Shown here piece after piece: positions 52,681-60,985 of a DNA stretch of 64,000 nucleotides. The position numbers and the translations under genes were made by a program. The stretch is from Clostridium sp. HBUAS56010 (GTDB taxonomy: Bacteria; Bacillota; Clostridia; Lachnospirales; Lachnospiraceae). How positions within the stretch are numbered: position 1 is the stretch's first letter; each line of letters opens with the position of its first letter. The DNA is taken from assembly GCF_007115105.1 (NCBI RefSeq), contig NZ_SULJ01000001.1, positions 620,001 through 684,000 on the forward strand, written 5' to 3'. The notes beneath the pieces were generated by a model, which saw only the letters and a list, made by a program, of their open reading frames with translations, made no database searches and had not been told where the DNA came from.

Positions 52681-53481
52681 TTATTTTTCCTCCTTGTCTT
52701 TCGGATCTGGGAATTTCACCAATCCACTGGTGTAAGCCAGAGTATCTGTAGTTGCCAGATCATAGCTGTCCGGACCGTCCATCTTCTTTTCCCAATAGCG
52801 AAGAAGTCTGGAGCAGGCGAATGTGAGAATAAAATAAATGATCATTGTAATGGTAAAGGCTTCAAAGTAGGTATAATAAGCACCTGCCACACCCTTGGTT
52901 GTATAAAACAGCTCCACAACCCCAATCACGGAAAGAACACAGGTGTCTTTAATATTGATAATCAGGTTATTACCAATCTGAGGCATGATATTGCGAAGAG
53001 CCTGTGGCATAATGACATTTACCATGGTCTGGAAATGTGTCATCCCAATGGCTTTTGCCCCCTCTGTCTGTCCCGGATCAATGGAAAGAATACCGCCTCT
53101 CACAGTCTCTGCCATATAAGCACCCGTATTAATGGATACGATAAAATAAGAGGCGAAGACAATGGACATATTAAAATTAAAAAGTGCAGAGGAGCCATAA
53201 AATATAAACATTGCCTGGACCATCATGGGAGTTCCCCTGAAAATCTCTACATAAACATTCAATATAATTTTAACAATCTTTAATACAATCCGTTTAATCA
53301 GATTGTCATTCTTTGATACAGGAATCGTCTGAACAATTCCTACTGCAAAACCAATGAGACATCCAATTAATGTTCCCACTATTGCAATCGCCATTGTTTT
53401 GCCGGCTCCGCTGGCAAAAGAGGGACCATATTCTTTCAGAATAAACATAATTCTGCCTAAAAAATCTGATGGCAAAGACAT
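52681..53481 (-). CDS. Polar amino acid ABC transporter permease
   Basis: 266-aa HisM/GlnP-type permease with about five helices. It has the family pattern FYGSSALF, INTGAYMAETVRGGILSIDPGQTEGAKAIGMTHFQTMVNVIMPQALRNIMPQ (EAA loop). The C-terminal 25 residues are a hydrophilic extension. Preceded by AAAAGGAGA; separated from the binding-protein gene by a 112-bp gap containing a stem-loop. Confidence 0.94.
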   Translation of the reverse strand: MSLPSDFLGRIMFILKEYGPSFASGAGKTMAIAIVGTLIGCLIGFAVGIVQTIPVSKNDNLIKRIVLKIVKIILNVYVEIFRGTPMMVQAMFIFYGSSALFNFNMSIVFASYFIVSINTGAYMAETVRGGILSIDPGQTEGAKAIGMTHFQTMVNVIMPQALRNIMPQIGNNLIINIKDTCVLSVIGVVELFYTTKGVAGAYYTYFEAFTITMIIYFILTFACSRLLRYWEKKMDGPDSYDLATTDTLAYTSGLVKFPDPKDKEEK

Positions 53482-53527
53482 CGTATCTTCTCCTTTTCAC
53501 AGTATCATGAAAGCTGGCAAGACAAGC

Positions 53528-53563
53528 GGCACGGAAACAAGACTCTCTTGTCCTTCCCGTGCC
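53528..53563 (-). other. Stem-loop between binding-protein and permease genes
   Basis: Inverted repeat GGCACGG...CCGTGCC extended by ACAAGA/TCTTGT, without a U-tract. Typical place for an mRNA-stabilising or partial termination structure that keeps the binding protein in excess of the membrane parts. Confidence 0.55.
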
Positions 53564-53593
53564 ATCATGTCCTGATGCTCTTATGATCTTTAA

Positions 53594-54466
53594 TTACTTT
53601 GATAATGGCTGTACGGAGATGGCTTCTTCCATCATCTTATTAAAGTCATCTTTTGTCATCTTGGAAAGCACTCCGTTGATGGAATCCTTTAACTCCGCAT
53701 TTCCCTTTTTCAGTGAAACACCGATATTAATATCTTCATCGGAAACCTGGAATTCTCCCTCTGTTCCGCTAAAATCAAGAAGCTTAAAATCCGGATAAGC
53801 CATTAATGCTGCCTGACCTGTTGGCTTGTCCGTAACTACAACGTCACTTCTTCCGGTACTTAAAGAAACTAACATGGCCGGTGCAGATTCCATTGCCGGC
53901 ATAATATTGCCCTGGGGAATCTGAGGAAGACAGTTGTCATACCAGATTGTGTTAATCTGAGAGGTTGCTGTTGCACCAGAAAGATCTGCCACACTCTTTG
54001 CATTCTCATATTTACTGCCGTTCTTTACCAGCGTTACAATGGTTGCAAAGTAATAGGGATCCGTAAAATCAACAGACTGCAGACGTTCTGAGGTAATGGA
54101 CTGGCCGGCAATAACACAGTCAACCTTTCCAGACTGAACCGCAGGTACAAGAGAATCCCAGTCTAACTTTACAATCTCCAGTTCATACCCAAGTTCATCT
54201 GCAATCTTCTTTGCCATCATAACGTCATAGCCGTACGCATAATCGGAACCGCCTGAAATGGGGACTGCCCCATTCTCATCTGTGGACTGGGTCCAGTTAT
54301 AAGGTGCATAGCTGCACTCCATGGCAACCTTTAATACTTTTTTGTTTCCTGATTCTCCTGCTGCTGCAGTCGTCTCCTTATTCCCGCTTCCTCCGCATGC
54401 AGTCAAAGCTGCTGCAAGAGAAACTGCTAAAAGACCTGCTGCAATTTTCTTTATTGTCTTTTTCAT
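53594..54466 (-). CDS. Amino acid ABC transporter substrate-binding lipoprotein
   Basis: 290-aa extracellular SBP of family 3. Signal peptide with lipobox LTAC, lipidated C24, then an Asn/Gly/Ala linker. The domain has VAMECSYAPYNW, GYDVMMAKKIADELGYELEIVKLDWDSLVPAVQSGKVDCVIAGQSITSERL and VTDKPTGQAAL. Binds a polar amino acid or cystine-like ligand; the specificity cannot be read. First gene of a three- or four-gene operon. Confidence 0.94.
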   Translation of the reverse strand: MKKTIKKIAAGLLAVSLAAALTACGGSGNKETTAAAGESGNKKVLKVAMECSYAPYNWTQSTDENGAVPISGGSDYAYGYDVMMAKKIADELGYELEIVKLDWDSLVPAVQSGKVDCVIAGQSITSERLQSVDFTDPYYFATIVTLVKNGSKYENAKSVADLSGATATSQINTIWYDNCLPQIPQGNIMPAMESAPAMLVSLSTGRSDVVVTDKPTGQAALMAYPDFKLLDFSGTEGEFQVSDEDINIGVSLKKGNAELKDSINGVLSKMTKDDFNKMMEEAISVQPLSK

Positions 54467-54491
54467 AACAATTCTCTCCTCTTTCCGCCAA

Positions 54492-54547
54492 AATGAACTC
54501 TATGTAATAAATAGGTTCATTATAAAAAGATTTTTATTCCTTGTCAA
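54492..54547 (-). promoter_or_regulatory. Promoter and start-site palindrome of the amino acid ABC operon
   Basis: Minus strand TTGACA (54542-54547), 17-bp spacer, TATAAT (54519-54524). The -35 lies in the last codons of ysxC. An inverted repeat AATGAAC...GTTCATT (54492-54521) covers the region from the -10 into the transcript, fitting a repressor operator or a 5' hairpin. Confidence 0.75.
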
Positions 54548-55133
54548 GACCATTCGCGGAATCTGATATCAGCTCCCATATTTCATCTCTTCCCTGCTTG
54601 GTTTCAGCAGAAAAAGGAATCACAGTCACTTCACTTCCGATTCCAAGACCCGTGCGCAGAATTTTTATTGATTTCTGTACCTGGCTTCTCTTTATCTTAT
54701 CCAGTTTTGTCGCAACAATTACAGGCTGATATCCCTGATATACAATCCAGTCATACATGGTCTTATCATTGTCTGACGGTTCATGGCGGATATCAATCAG
54801 CAGGAACACCAGCTTGAGCATAGGGGAATTGTGAAGGTAATTCTCAATCATCTTCCCCCATTTTGCCTTTACTTCAAGGGATACCTTCGCATAACCATAC
54901 CCAGGAAGATCCACATAATAAAGGGCGTCGTTAATGTTGTAAAAGTTGATTGTCTGAGTCTTCCCAGGCTGGGAAGATGTCCTGGCATAGGATTTGCGGT
55001 TCATCAATGCGTTAATCAGAGAAGACTTTCCCACATTGGATTTACCGGAAAATGCAAATTCCGGTTTTGTATTCTCCGGCAGTTTACTGGTGATACCGCA
55101 TACAGTTTCCAAATCTACTGTTTTAATAATCAT
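54534..55133 (-). CDS. ysxC: Ribosome biogenesis GTPase YsxC/YihA (EngB)
   Basis: 199-aa GTPase needed for 50S assembly. G1 is FSGKSNVGKSSLINAL, G2 region TSSQPGKTQTINF, G3 YVDLPGYGYAKV, G4 ATKLDKI. Last gene of the tig-clpP-clpX-lon-ysxC cluster, 12 bp after lon. Its 3' end contains the -35 of the next operon. Confidence 0.96.
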   Translation of the reverse strand: MIIKTVDLETVCGITSKLPENTKPEFAFSGKSNVGKSSLINALMNRKSYARTSSQPGKTQTINFYNINDALYYVDLPGYGYAKVSLEVKAKWGKMIENYLHNSPMLKLVFLLIDIRHEPSDNDKTMYDWIVYQGYQPVIVATKLDKIKRSQVQKSIKILRTGLGIGSEVTVIPFSAETKQGRDEIWELISDSANGLDKE

Positions 55134-55145
55134 ATGATTTCCTTT

Positions 55146-57464
55146 CTATTCCTGGACAAAAGCTTCTTTTAAGACTTCTGACATCTCTTTCACATAAACA
55201 ATGGTAAGATCTCCTGTGATTTCATCTGACAATTCTAAAATATCAGGACGGTTCTTATAAGGGACCAGAACCTTTTCCACTTGAGCAAGACGTGCAGCCA
55301 GTATTTTTTCTTTCAGACCGCCAATAGGAAGGACTCTGCCTCGTAATGTAATCTCGCCTGTCATTGCCACTTTTGCACATACCTTTTTATTCACAACTGC
55401 AGATAACATGGCAGTTGCCATGGTAATTCCAGCAGAAGGACCGTCTTTTGGCACTGCACCTTCCGGAATGTGGATGTGGATGTCATGCTTTTCAAAATAG
55501 TCATTCTTCACCTCATAAGCAGGACATGCAGAGCGGACATAACTTAAAGCAATCTTTGCGGATTCTTTCATCACATCTCCCATCTGCCCGGTCAATTGTA
55601 AATTTCCTTTTCCCGGCATTACGTTGACTTCAATCTGTAGGGTACTTCCACCTACACTTGTCCATGCAAGACCTCTTACAATTCCCACTTCATCGGTTTC
55701 ATTTACACCTTCAAATGTAACCTTTTCTTTGCCAAGATATTCTTCAATTCCGGATTCTGTAATCTCGATAAACTGGGTACGGTCCTCTAAAAACTGTCTG
55801 GCAGCTTTCCTGTAAACAGCTCCAATTCTTCTTTCAAGAGTACGGACACCTGCTTCTCTGGTATAGTTGTGAATAATCTTTTCCAATGCTTTGTCAGAGA
55901 CAGTAACCTGCTTTTCCGTCAGACCATTTTTTTCTCTCTGCTTTTTAACCAGATAATTCTTTGCAATATGAAACTTTTCATTCTCTGTATAGCTGGTTAC
56001 TTCAATCACTTCCATACGGTCTAAAAGCGGACCTGGGATCGTACTTACAGTATTAGCCGTGGCAATAAATAATACGTTAGACAAATCAACAGGCAATTCT
56101 ATATAATGGTCCCTGAATTTCACATTCTGCTCGCTGTCAAGAACTTCCAGCAAGGCAGAGGAGGTATCTCCTTTATAATCCCGGCTTACCTTATCAATCT
56201 CATCTAAAAGCATCAGCGGGTTGCTCACTCCAGCCTGCCGCAGTCCTTCTGCAATTCTGCCGGGCATTGCACCTACATAGGTCTTACGGTGCCCTCTGAT
56301 TTCTGCTTCATCCCGGATTCCTCCAAGACTGATTCTTACATATTGTTTATTCAGTGCCTTTGCCACAGAACGGGCAATGGAGGTCTTTCCTGTACCAGGA
56401 GGGCCTACCAGACATAAAATAGGGCTGGTTCCCTTTTTCGTCAGCACCCGGACTGCCAGATACTCCAGAATCCGTTCTTTCACTTTTGCAAGACCATAGT
56501 GATCTTCATTCAATACTTCTTCTGCATGAGTGATGCTGTTATTATCTCTTGATACCTTTTTCCATGGAAGATCCAGAACCGTATCAAGGTACATCCGTAC
56601 AACATTGGCTTCCTGGCTTCCTCCCGGCATGGATTTAAAACGTTCAATCTCTTTGCCGATTTTTTCTCTGATCTCTTTGTCTGCTTTTAAAGACTTGAGC
56701 CGTTTGGCATACTCATCGGCATCAGAAAGAGGATTGTCTTCTCCCAGTTCTTCTCTGATTACTTTTAATTGTTCCCTTAAAATATAATCTTTCTGATTTT
56801 TATCAATTCGTTCTTTTACACTGGACTGCAGTTCCTTTTTCACCTTGGTCACTTCAATATCCATCAGAAGATGCTTCATAACCAACGCATACCGGTCTTC
56901 CAGCATTACATGTTCCAGCACCTTCTGGCGTGTCTTGTAATCCCAGGATAACTGCACTGCAATCTGATCCAGAAGTTCACCAAGATCTGGTATGATCAAA
57001 AGACCTGGTATGGCTTCCTTCGCCAATCTGGGGTTTTCCTTACCATATTGGGAAAGCTTATCCCTGACGATCTCCATCATTGCCTGTCTGGTCACATCAT
57101 CCATGATTCCGTCAACGTCCAGATCGGTGTCAATCTCTCCAACCAGCATTGCACTTTCGCTGCCGAGAGAAAGAAGCTCCGCCCGTTCCAGTCCTTCTAC
57201 CATGACACGAACCACATTGCCCGGCATCTTGACTAACTGCTTGATAAGAGCCACGGTGCCAATCTGATGAACTCCTTCAAACCCGGGATCCGGCTCTTCC
57301 GGGTCCTTTTGCGTAACCAGACATACTTTCTGATCTCCTACCATGGCTTTCTCCACTGCAGCAATTGATTTCTTTCGGCTGATATCAAAATGCAGCATCA
57401 TCTTGGGAAGAACAGTCATGCCTCGCAGGGCGATAACTGGCATTGTGATTATCTTATCCACCAT
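55146..57464 (-). CDS. lon: ATP-dependent protease Lon
   Basis: 772-aa LonA protease. The N-terminal substrate domain covers about 1-300, the AAA+ module has Walker [14 protein letters not shown] and Walker B LLDEIDK, and the C-terminal Ser-Lys protease carries the Ser in [17 protein letters not shown] and the Lys about 40 residues later. The frame opens at 57488, inside the clpX terminator; the ATG at 57464 ([15 protein letters not shown]) has AAAGGAGA 8 nt upstream and is chosen. Confidence 0.97.
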   Translation of the reverse strand: MVDKIITMPVIALRGMTVLPKMMLHFDISRKKSIAAVEKAMVGDQKVCLVTQKDPEEPDPGFEGVHQIGTVALIKQLVKMPGNVVRVMVEGLERAELLSLGSESAMLVGEIDTDLDVDGIMDDVTRQAMMEIVRDKLSQYGKENPRLAKEAIPGLLIIPDLGELLDQIAVQLSWDYKTRQKVLEHVMLEDRYALVMKHLLMDIEVTKVKKELQSSVKERIDKNQKDYILREQLKVIREELGEDNPLSDADEYAKRLKSLKADKEIREKIGKEIERFKSMPGGSQEANVVRMYLDTVLDLPWKKVSRDNNSITHAEEVLNEDHYGLAKVKERILEYLAVRVLTKKGTSPILCLVGPPGTGKTSIARSVAKALNKQYVRISLGGIRDEAEIRGHRKTYVGAMPGRIAEGLRQAGVSNPLMLLDEIDKVSRDYKGDTSSALLEVLDSEQNVKFRDHYIELPVDLSNVLFIATANTVSTIPGPLLDRMEVIEVTSYTENEKFHIAKNYLVKKQREKNGLTEKQVTVSDKALEKIIHNYTREAGVRTLERRIGAVYRKAARQFLEDRTQFIEITESGIEEYLGKEKVTFEGVNETDEVGIVRGLAWTSVGGSTLQIEVNVMPGKGNLQLTGQMGDVMKESAKIALSYVRSACPAYEVKNDYFEKHDIHIHIPEGAVPKDGPSAGITMATAMLSAVVNKKVCAKVAMTGEITLRGRVLPIGGLKEKILAARLAQVEKVLVPYKNRPDILELSDEITGDLTIVYVKEMSEVLKEAFVQE

Positions 57465-57486
57465 TTGTGTTCTCTCCTTTGCATCC

Positions 57487-57521
57487 AAAAAGGTGTTGCA
57501 GCAGTTCCTCGCTGTAACACC
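57487..57521 (-). terminator. Terminator between clpX and lon
   Basis: 11-bp stem GGTGTTGCAGC/GCTGTAACACC (one mismatch) with an 8-nt loop and five T on the minus strand. Confidence 0.8.
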
Positions 57522-57540
57522 TTCCCGACTTGTGCAGGAT

Positions 57541-58842
57541 CTATGCGATCTCGCCTGTTTTATCTTTTCTTAATTTCTGGGCCAGTGTTTTTCTGGGTAC
57601 TGCCGTATCCCGAAAGATGATCTCTGGCTCACCTGTCTTATCTACAACTTCTTTGGTAATTCTGCAGACACCAATGTTGTTGTCAGAAGGCACTTCATAC
57701 ATCAGATCCATCATCACATCTTCAATAATAGAACGAAGTCCTCTGGCACCTGTCTTTCTCTCAACAGCAAGATCTGCAATCCGTTCCACTGCTTCTTTCG
57801 TAAGTTCCAGTTTTACATCATCCAGTTCAAATAACTTCTGGTATTGTTTTACCAGAGCATTCTTAGGTTCTGTAAGAATCTGTACCAAAGCGGACTGATC
57901 TAACAGCTCCAGTGATACATTAATGGGCACACGTCCAATAAACTCTGGAATCAGACCAAACTTAACCAGATCCTGCGGAAGGGTTTTCTTTAACAGATCA
58001 TCAAGATCACTCTTGTTCTTATCTACGATTTCCGCATTGAAACCAATGGAACCAGCACTCAGACGGGCTTCAATAATCTTCTCCAGTCCATCAAAAGCGC
58101 CTCCGCAGATAAACAGGATGTTGGTTGTATTAATCTGTAAAAGTTCCTGGTGCGGGTGCTTTCTTCCTCCCTGAGGAGGAACACTTGCAACGGTACCTTC
58201 TAAAATCTTCAAAAGAGCCTGCTGAACACCTTCACCAGAAACATCTCTTGTAATAGAGACGTTCTCTGACTTTTTCGTTATCTTATCAATCTCATCGAGA
58301 TAAATAATACCATATTCTGCTCTGCTTATATCATAATCAGCAGCCTGAATCAGCTTTAAAAGAATGTTCTCCACGTCTTCGCCTACATAGCCTGCTTCCG
58401 TCAGAGCAGTCGCATCTGCAATAGCAAAAGGAACGTTTAACACCTTGGCAAGAGTCTGCGCAAGGTAAGTCTTACCAGAACCGGTAGGTCCTAACATCAG
58501 AATATTGCTCTTTTGCACATCCACATCCAATTTGCTTTTGGAAGTGATTCTCTTATAGTGGTTATATACTGCTACAGACAATACTTTTTTTGCGTTGTCC
58601 TGACCAATGACATAGCCGTCGAGAAATTCTTTGATTTCCTTTGGTTTCATCAGGTTAATATCACTAAAGTCAGGGCTTTCTTCCTCATGGCTGTCGAATT
58701 CTTCCTCCAATATCTCCGCACATAAATCAATACATTCATCGCAGATATACACATTGTTGGAACCGGCAATCAGTTTCTTTACCTGATCCTGAGTTTTCCC
58801 GCAAAAAGAGCATCGAATCTTTTCGTCCGTTCTGACCGGCAT
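57541..58842 (-). CDS. clpX: ClpXP unfoldase ClpX
   Basis: 433-aa AAA+ unfoldase that feeds substrates to ClpP. A zinc-binding N-domain uses C11, C14, C34 and C37. Walker A is [13 protein letters not shown], Walker [10 protein letters not shown], and the ClpP-contacting IGF-type loop is near [11 protein letters not shown] (residues GF). Standard length. Downstream of clpP by 89 bp. Confidence 0.97.
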   Translation of the reverse strand: MPVRTDEKIRCSFCGKTQDQVKKLIAGSNNVYICDECIDLCAEILEEEFDSHEEESPDFSDINLMKPKEIKEFLDGYVIGQDNAKKVLSVAVYNHYKRITSKSKLDVDVQKSNILMLGPTGSGKTYLAQTLAKVLNVPFAIADATALTEAGYVGEDVENILLKLIQAADYDISRAEYGIIYLDEIDKITKKSENVSITRDVSGEGVQQALLKILEGTVASVPPQGGRKHPHQELLQINTTNILFICGGAFDGLEKIIEARLSAGSIGFNAEIVDKNKSDLDDLLKKTLPQDLVKFGLIPEFIGRVPINVSLELLDQSALVQILTEPKNALVKQYQKLFELDDVKLELTKEAVERIADLAVERKTGARGLRSIIEDVMMDLMYEVPSDNNIGVCRITKEVVDKTGEPEIIFRDTAVPRKTLAQKLRKDKTGEIA

Positions 58843-58931
58843 ACATACACCTCATTCTTTCCTGCTTAATCGCTCATGGTTCTGGGCATAGAGGCTATAC
58901 CCTAAGGGTACTTCTTTTTCTGTTAAAACGC

Positions 58932-59519
58932 TTATTTGTTATGGCTGTAAATAATATCATCAATCAGACCATATGCTTTTGCCTCTTCTGCAGTCATGTA
59001 ATTGTCACGCTCTGTATCGCGCTCAATTACTTCATAAGGCTGACCTGTATTTGCTGCCAGAATATCATTTAAACGTTTCTTTATCTTAAGAATGTTCTCT
59101 GCTACGATCCGGATCTCTGTCGCCTGTCCTTTGGCTCCGCCGGAAGGCTGGTGAATCATCACCTCTGCATTAGGAAGAGCAAAGCGCTTGCCTTTGGCTC
59201 CGCCGGACAGCAGGAACGCTCCCATACTGGCTGCCATACCCATGCAAACAGTAGAAACATCACATTTGATATAATTCATGGTATCATAAATTGCCATACC
59301 AGCGGTTACAGAACCACCTGGACTGTTAATATAAAGGTTAATATCTTTCGTGGGATCTTCTGCCTCTAAGAATAATAACTGAGCCACAATAAGGCTTGCG
59401 GAAACATCAGAAACTTCTTCTCCGAGAAAAATAATTCTCTCTTTCAGAAGTCTGGAATAGATATCGTAAGAACGTTCTCCCTTACTGGTTGATTCAATGA
59501 CATAAGGTACTAAACTCAT
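58932..59519 (-). CDS. clpP: ClpP protease subunit
   Basis: 195-aa serine protease forming the ClpXP barrel. Catalytic Ser in [16 protein letters not shown], His in [16 protein letters not shown], Asp in [24 protein letters not shown]. The frame opens at 59570, but the ATG at 59519 (MSLVPYVIE) has AGGAGG upstream and gives the standard length. Confidence 0.97.
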   Translation of the reverse strand: MSLVPYVIESTSKGERSYDIYSRLLKERIIFLGEEVSDVSASLIVAQLLFLEAEDPTKDINLYINSPGGSVTAGMAIYDTMNYIKCDVSTVCMGMAASMGAFLLSGGAKGKRFALPNAEVMIHQPSGGAKGQATEIRIVAENILKIKKRLNDILAANTGQPYEVIERDTERDNYMTAEEAKAYGLIDDIIYSHNK

Positions 59520-59600
59520 TTGTCTTCCTCCTGTCTGTTTTCTTATCAAAGTCGAATAGACTCCAGACATTATGCCGGGAATCTACTCGGATCATACTAC

Positions 59601-60887
59601 TTAAACTAATTTTGCTTCAGCAACAAGGAAATCAACGGCTTCCTGTACAGCAAGATCTTCTTTCATCTGCTCAATGCCTTTATCGCCTAAAGCTTCTTTT
59701 ACCTTATCAGCTTCCATCTGATAAGTCTCAGCCATCTTTGCAATCTCACTCTCAACTGTTTCATCTGAAACAGTAAGATTCTCTGCTTTTACAACTGCTT
59801 CTAAAACCAGTCTGGTCTGGATTGTTCTCAGTGCCTGAGGCTTCATCTGGTCTTTTAAGGATTCAATGGTCATTCCTGTAAACTTCATATACTGATCAAG
59901 AGAAAGTCCCTGACTCTGCATTCTTCTTGCATAGTCATTCACCATGTTGTTCACCTGACTGTCGATCATCGGCTCAGGAATCTCCATGGTTGCATTCTCT
60001 ACAACCTTCTGTACTACATTATCTTCATTCTGTGTTGCTGCAGCCTTCTCTTTACTTCCTGCAAGCTTTTCCTTAATGTCCTTTTTGTACTCTTCCAGAG
60101 TCTCAAATTCAGATACTTCACTTGCAAATTCATCATTTAACTCAGGAAGTTCTTTTTTCTTGATCTCTTTTACAGTAACTTTGAACAAAGCCGGCTTACC
60201 AGCCAGGTCTGTTGCATGGTATTCATTCGGGAATGTAACGTTGACTTCACATTCTTCACCGATGTTCTTTCCGATTAACTGCTCTTCAAAAGTATCAATG
60301 AAAGAATGAGATCCGATGGTAAGAGGGTAGTCCTCTCCTTTTCCACCTTCAAAAGACTTGCCATCTACGAAACCTTCAAAATCAATAACCGTCTGGTCGC
60401 CGTCTTCTACTGCCCTGTCTTCTACGGTTACCAGTCTTGAATTCTGTTCCTGTACTCTCTTTAAATCTGCTTCTACATCTTCATCTGTCACTTCTGCAGA
60501 TGCCTTTGTTACTTCGATTCCCTTATATTCGCCTAAAGTTACTTCCGGCTTCACTGCAACAGTTGCTGTGTAAATCAGAGTCTTGCCTTTTTCTACCTGT
60601 ACAATATCAATCTCCGGTCTGGAAACAATATCCAGTCCGCTTTCTTCTGCTGCATCACCATATGTCGCATCAAGAGCTTCATTCACTGCATCTTCGTATA
60701 AAATGCCTGCTCCATACATCTTTTCAATCATGGCCTGAGGAGCCTTCCCTTTTCTGAAACCTGGGATATTAAATCTGCCCTTATTCTTATTGTAAGCTGT
60801 AGTAAGAGCCTTATCAAATTCCTCAGCCGGCACCTCTACCGTCAGCTTTGCCATGTTCTTTTCTAATTTTTCTACTTGTAAACTCAT
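59601..60887 (-). CDS. tig: Trigger factor
   Basis: 428-aa ribosome-bound chaperone and peptidyl-prolyl isomerase. The N-terminal ribosome-binding domain has the signature FRKGKAP (GFRKGKAPQAMIEK), the FKBP-type domain covers about 155-245 (DGDQTVIDFEGFVDGKSFEGGKGEDYPLTIGS), and the rest is the helical C-domain. The frame opens at 60947, but the ATG at 60887 (MSLQVEKLEK) has AAGGAGG upstream and is chosen. First gene of the protease cluster. Confidence 0.97.
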   Translation of the reverse strand: MSLQVEKLEKNMAKLTVEVPAEEFDKALTTAYNKNKGRFNIPGFRKGKAPQAMIEKMYGAGILYEDAVNEALDATYGDAAEESGLDIVSRPEIDIVQVEKGKTLIYTATVAVKPEVTLGEYKGIEVTKASAEVTDEDVEADLKRVQEQNSRLVTVEDRAVEDGDQTVIDFEGFVDGKSFEGGKGEDYPLTIGSHSFIDTFEEQLIGKNIGEECEVNVTFPNEYHATDLAGKPALFKVTVKEIKKKELPELNDEFASEVSEFETLEEYKKDIKEKLAGSKEKAAATQNEDNVVQKVVENATMEIPEPMIDSQVNNMVNDYARRMQSQGLSLDQYMKFTGMTIESLKDQMKPQALRTIQTRLVLEAVVKAENLTVSDETVESEIAKMAETYQMEADKVKEALGDKGIEQMKEDLAVQEAVDFLVAEAKLV

Positions 60888-60985
60888 TAATGGGTTCCTC
60901 CTTGAAATATATGTGAACCGCCATACCGACAGGGCGTTACACTTCAATTTAGCATTATATCATACTCGTCCTGTAAATTCCAGCA

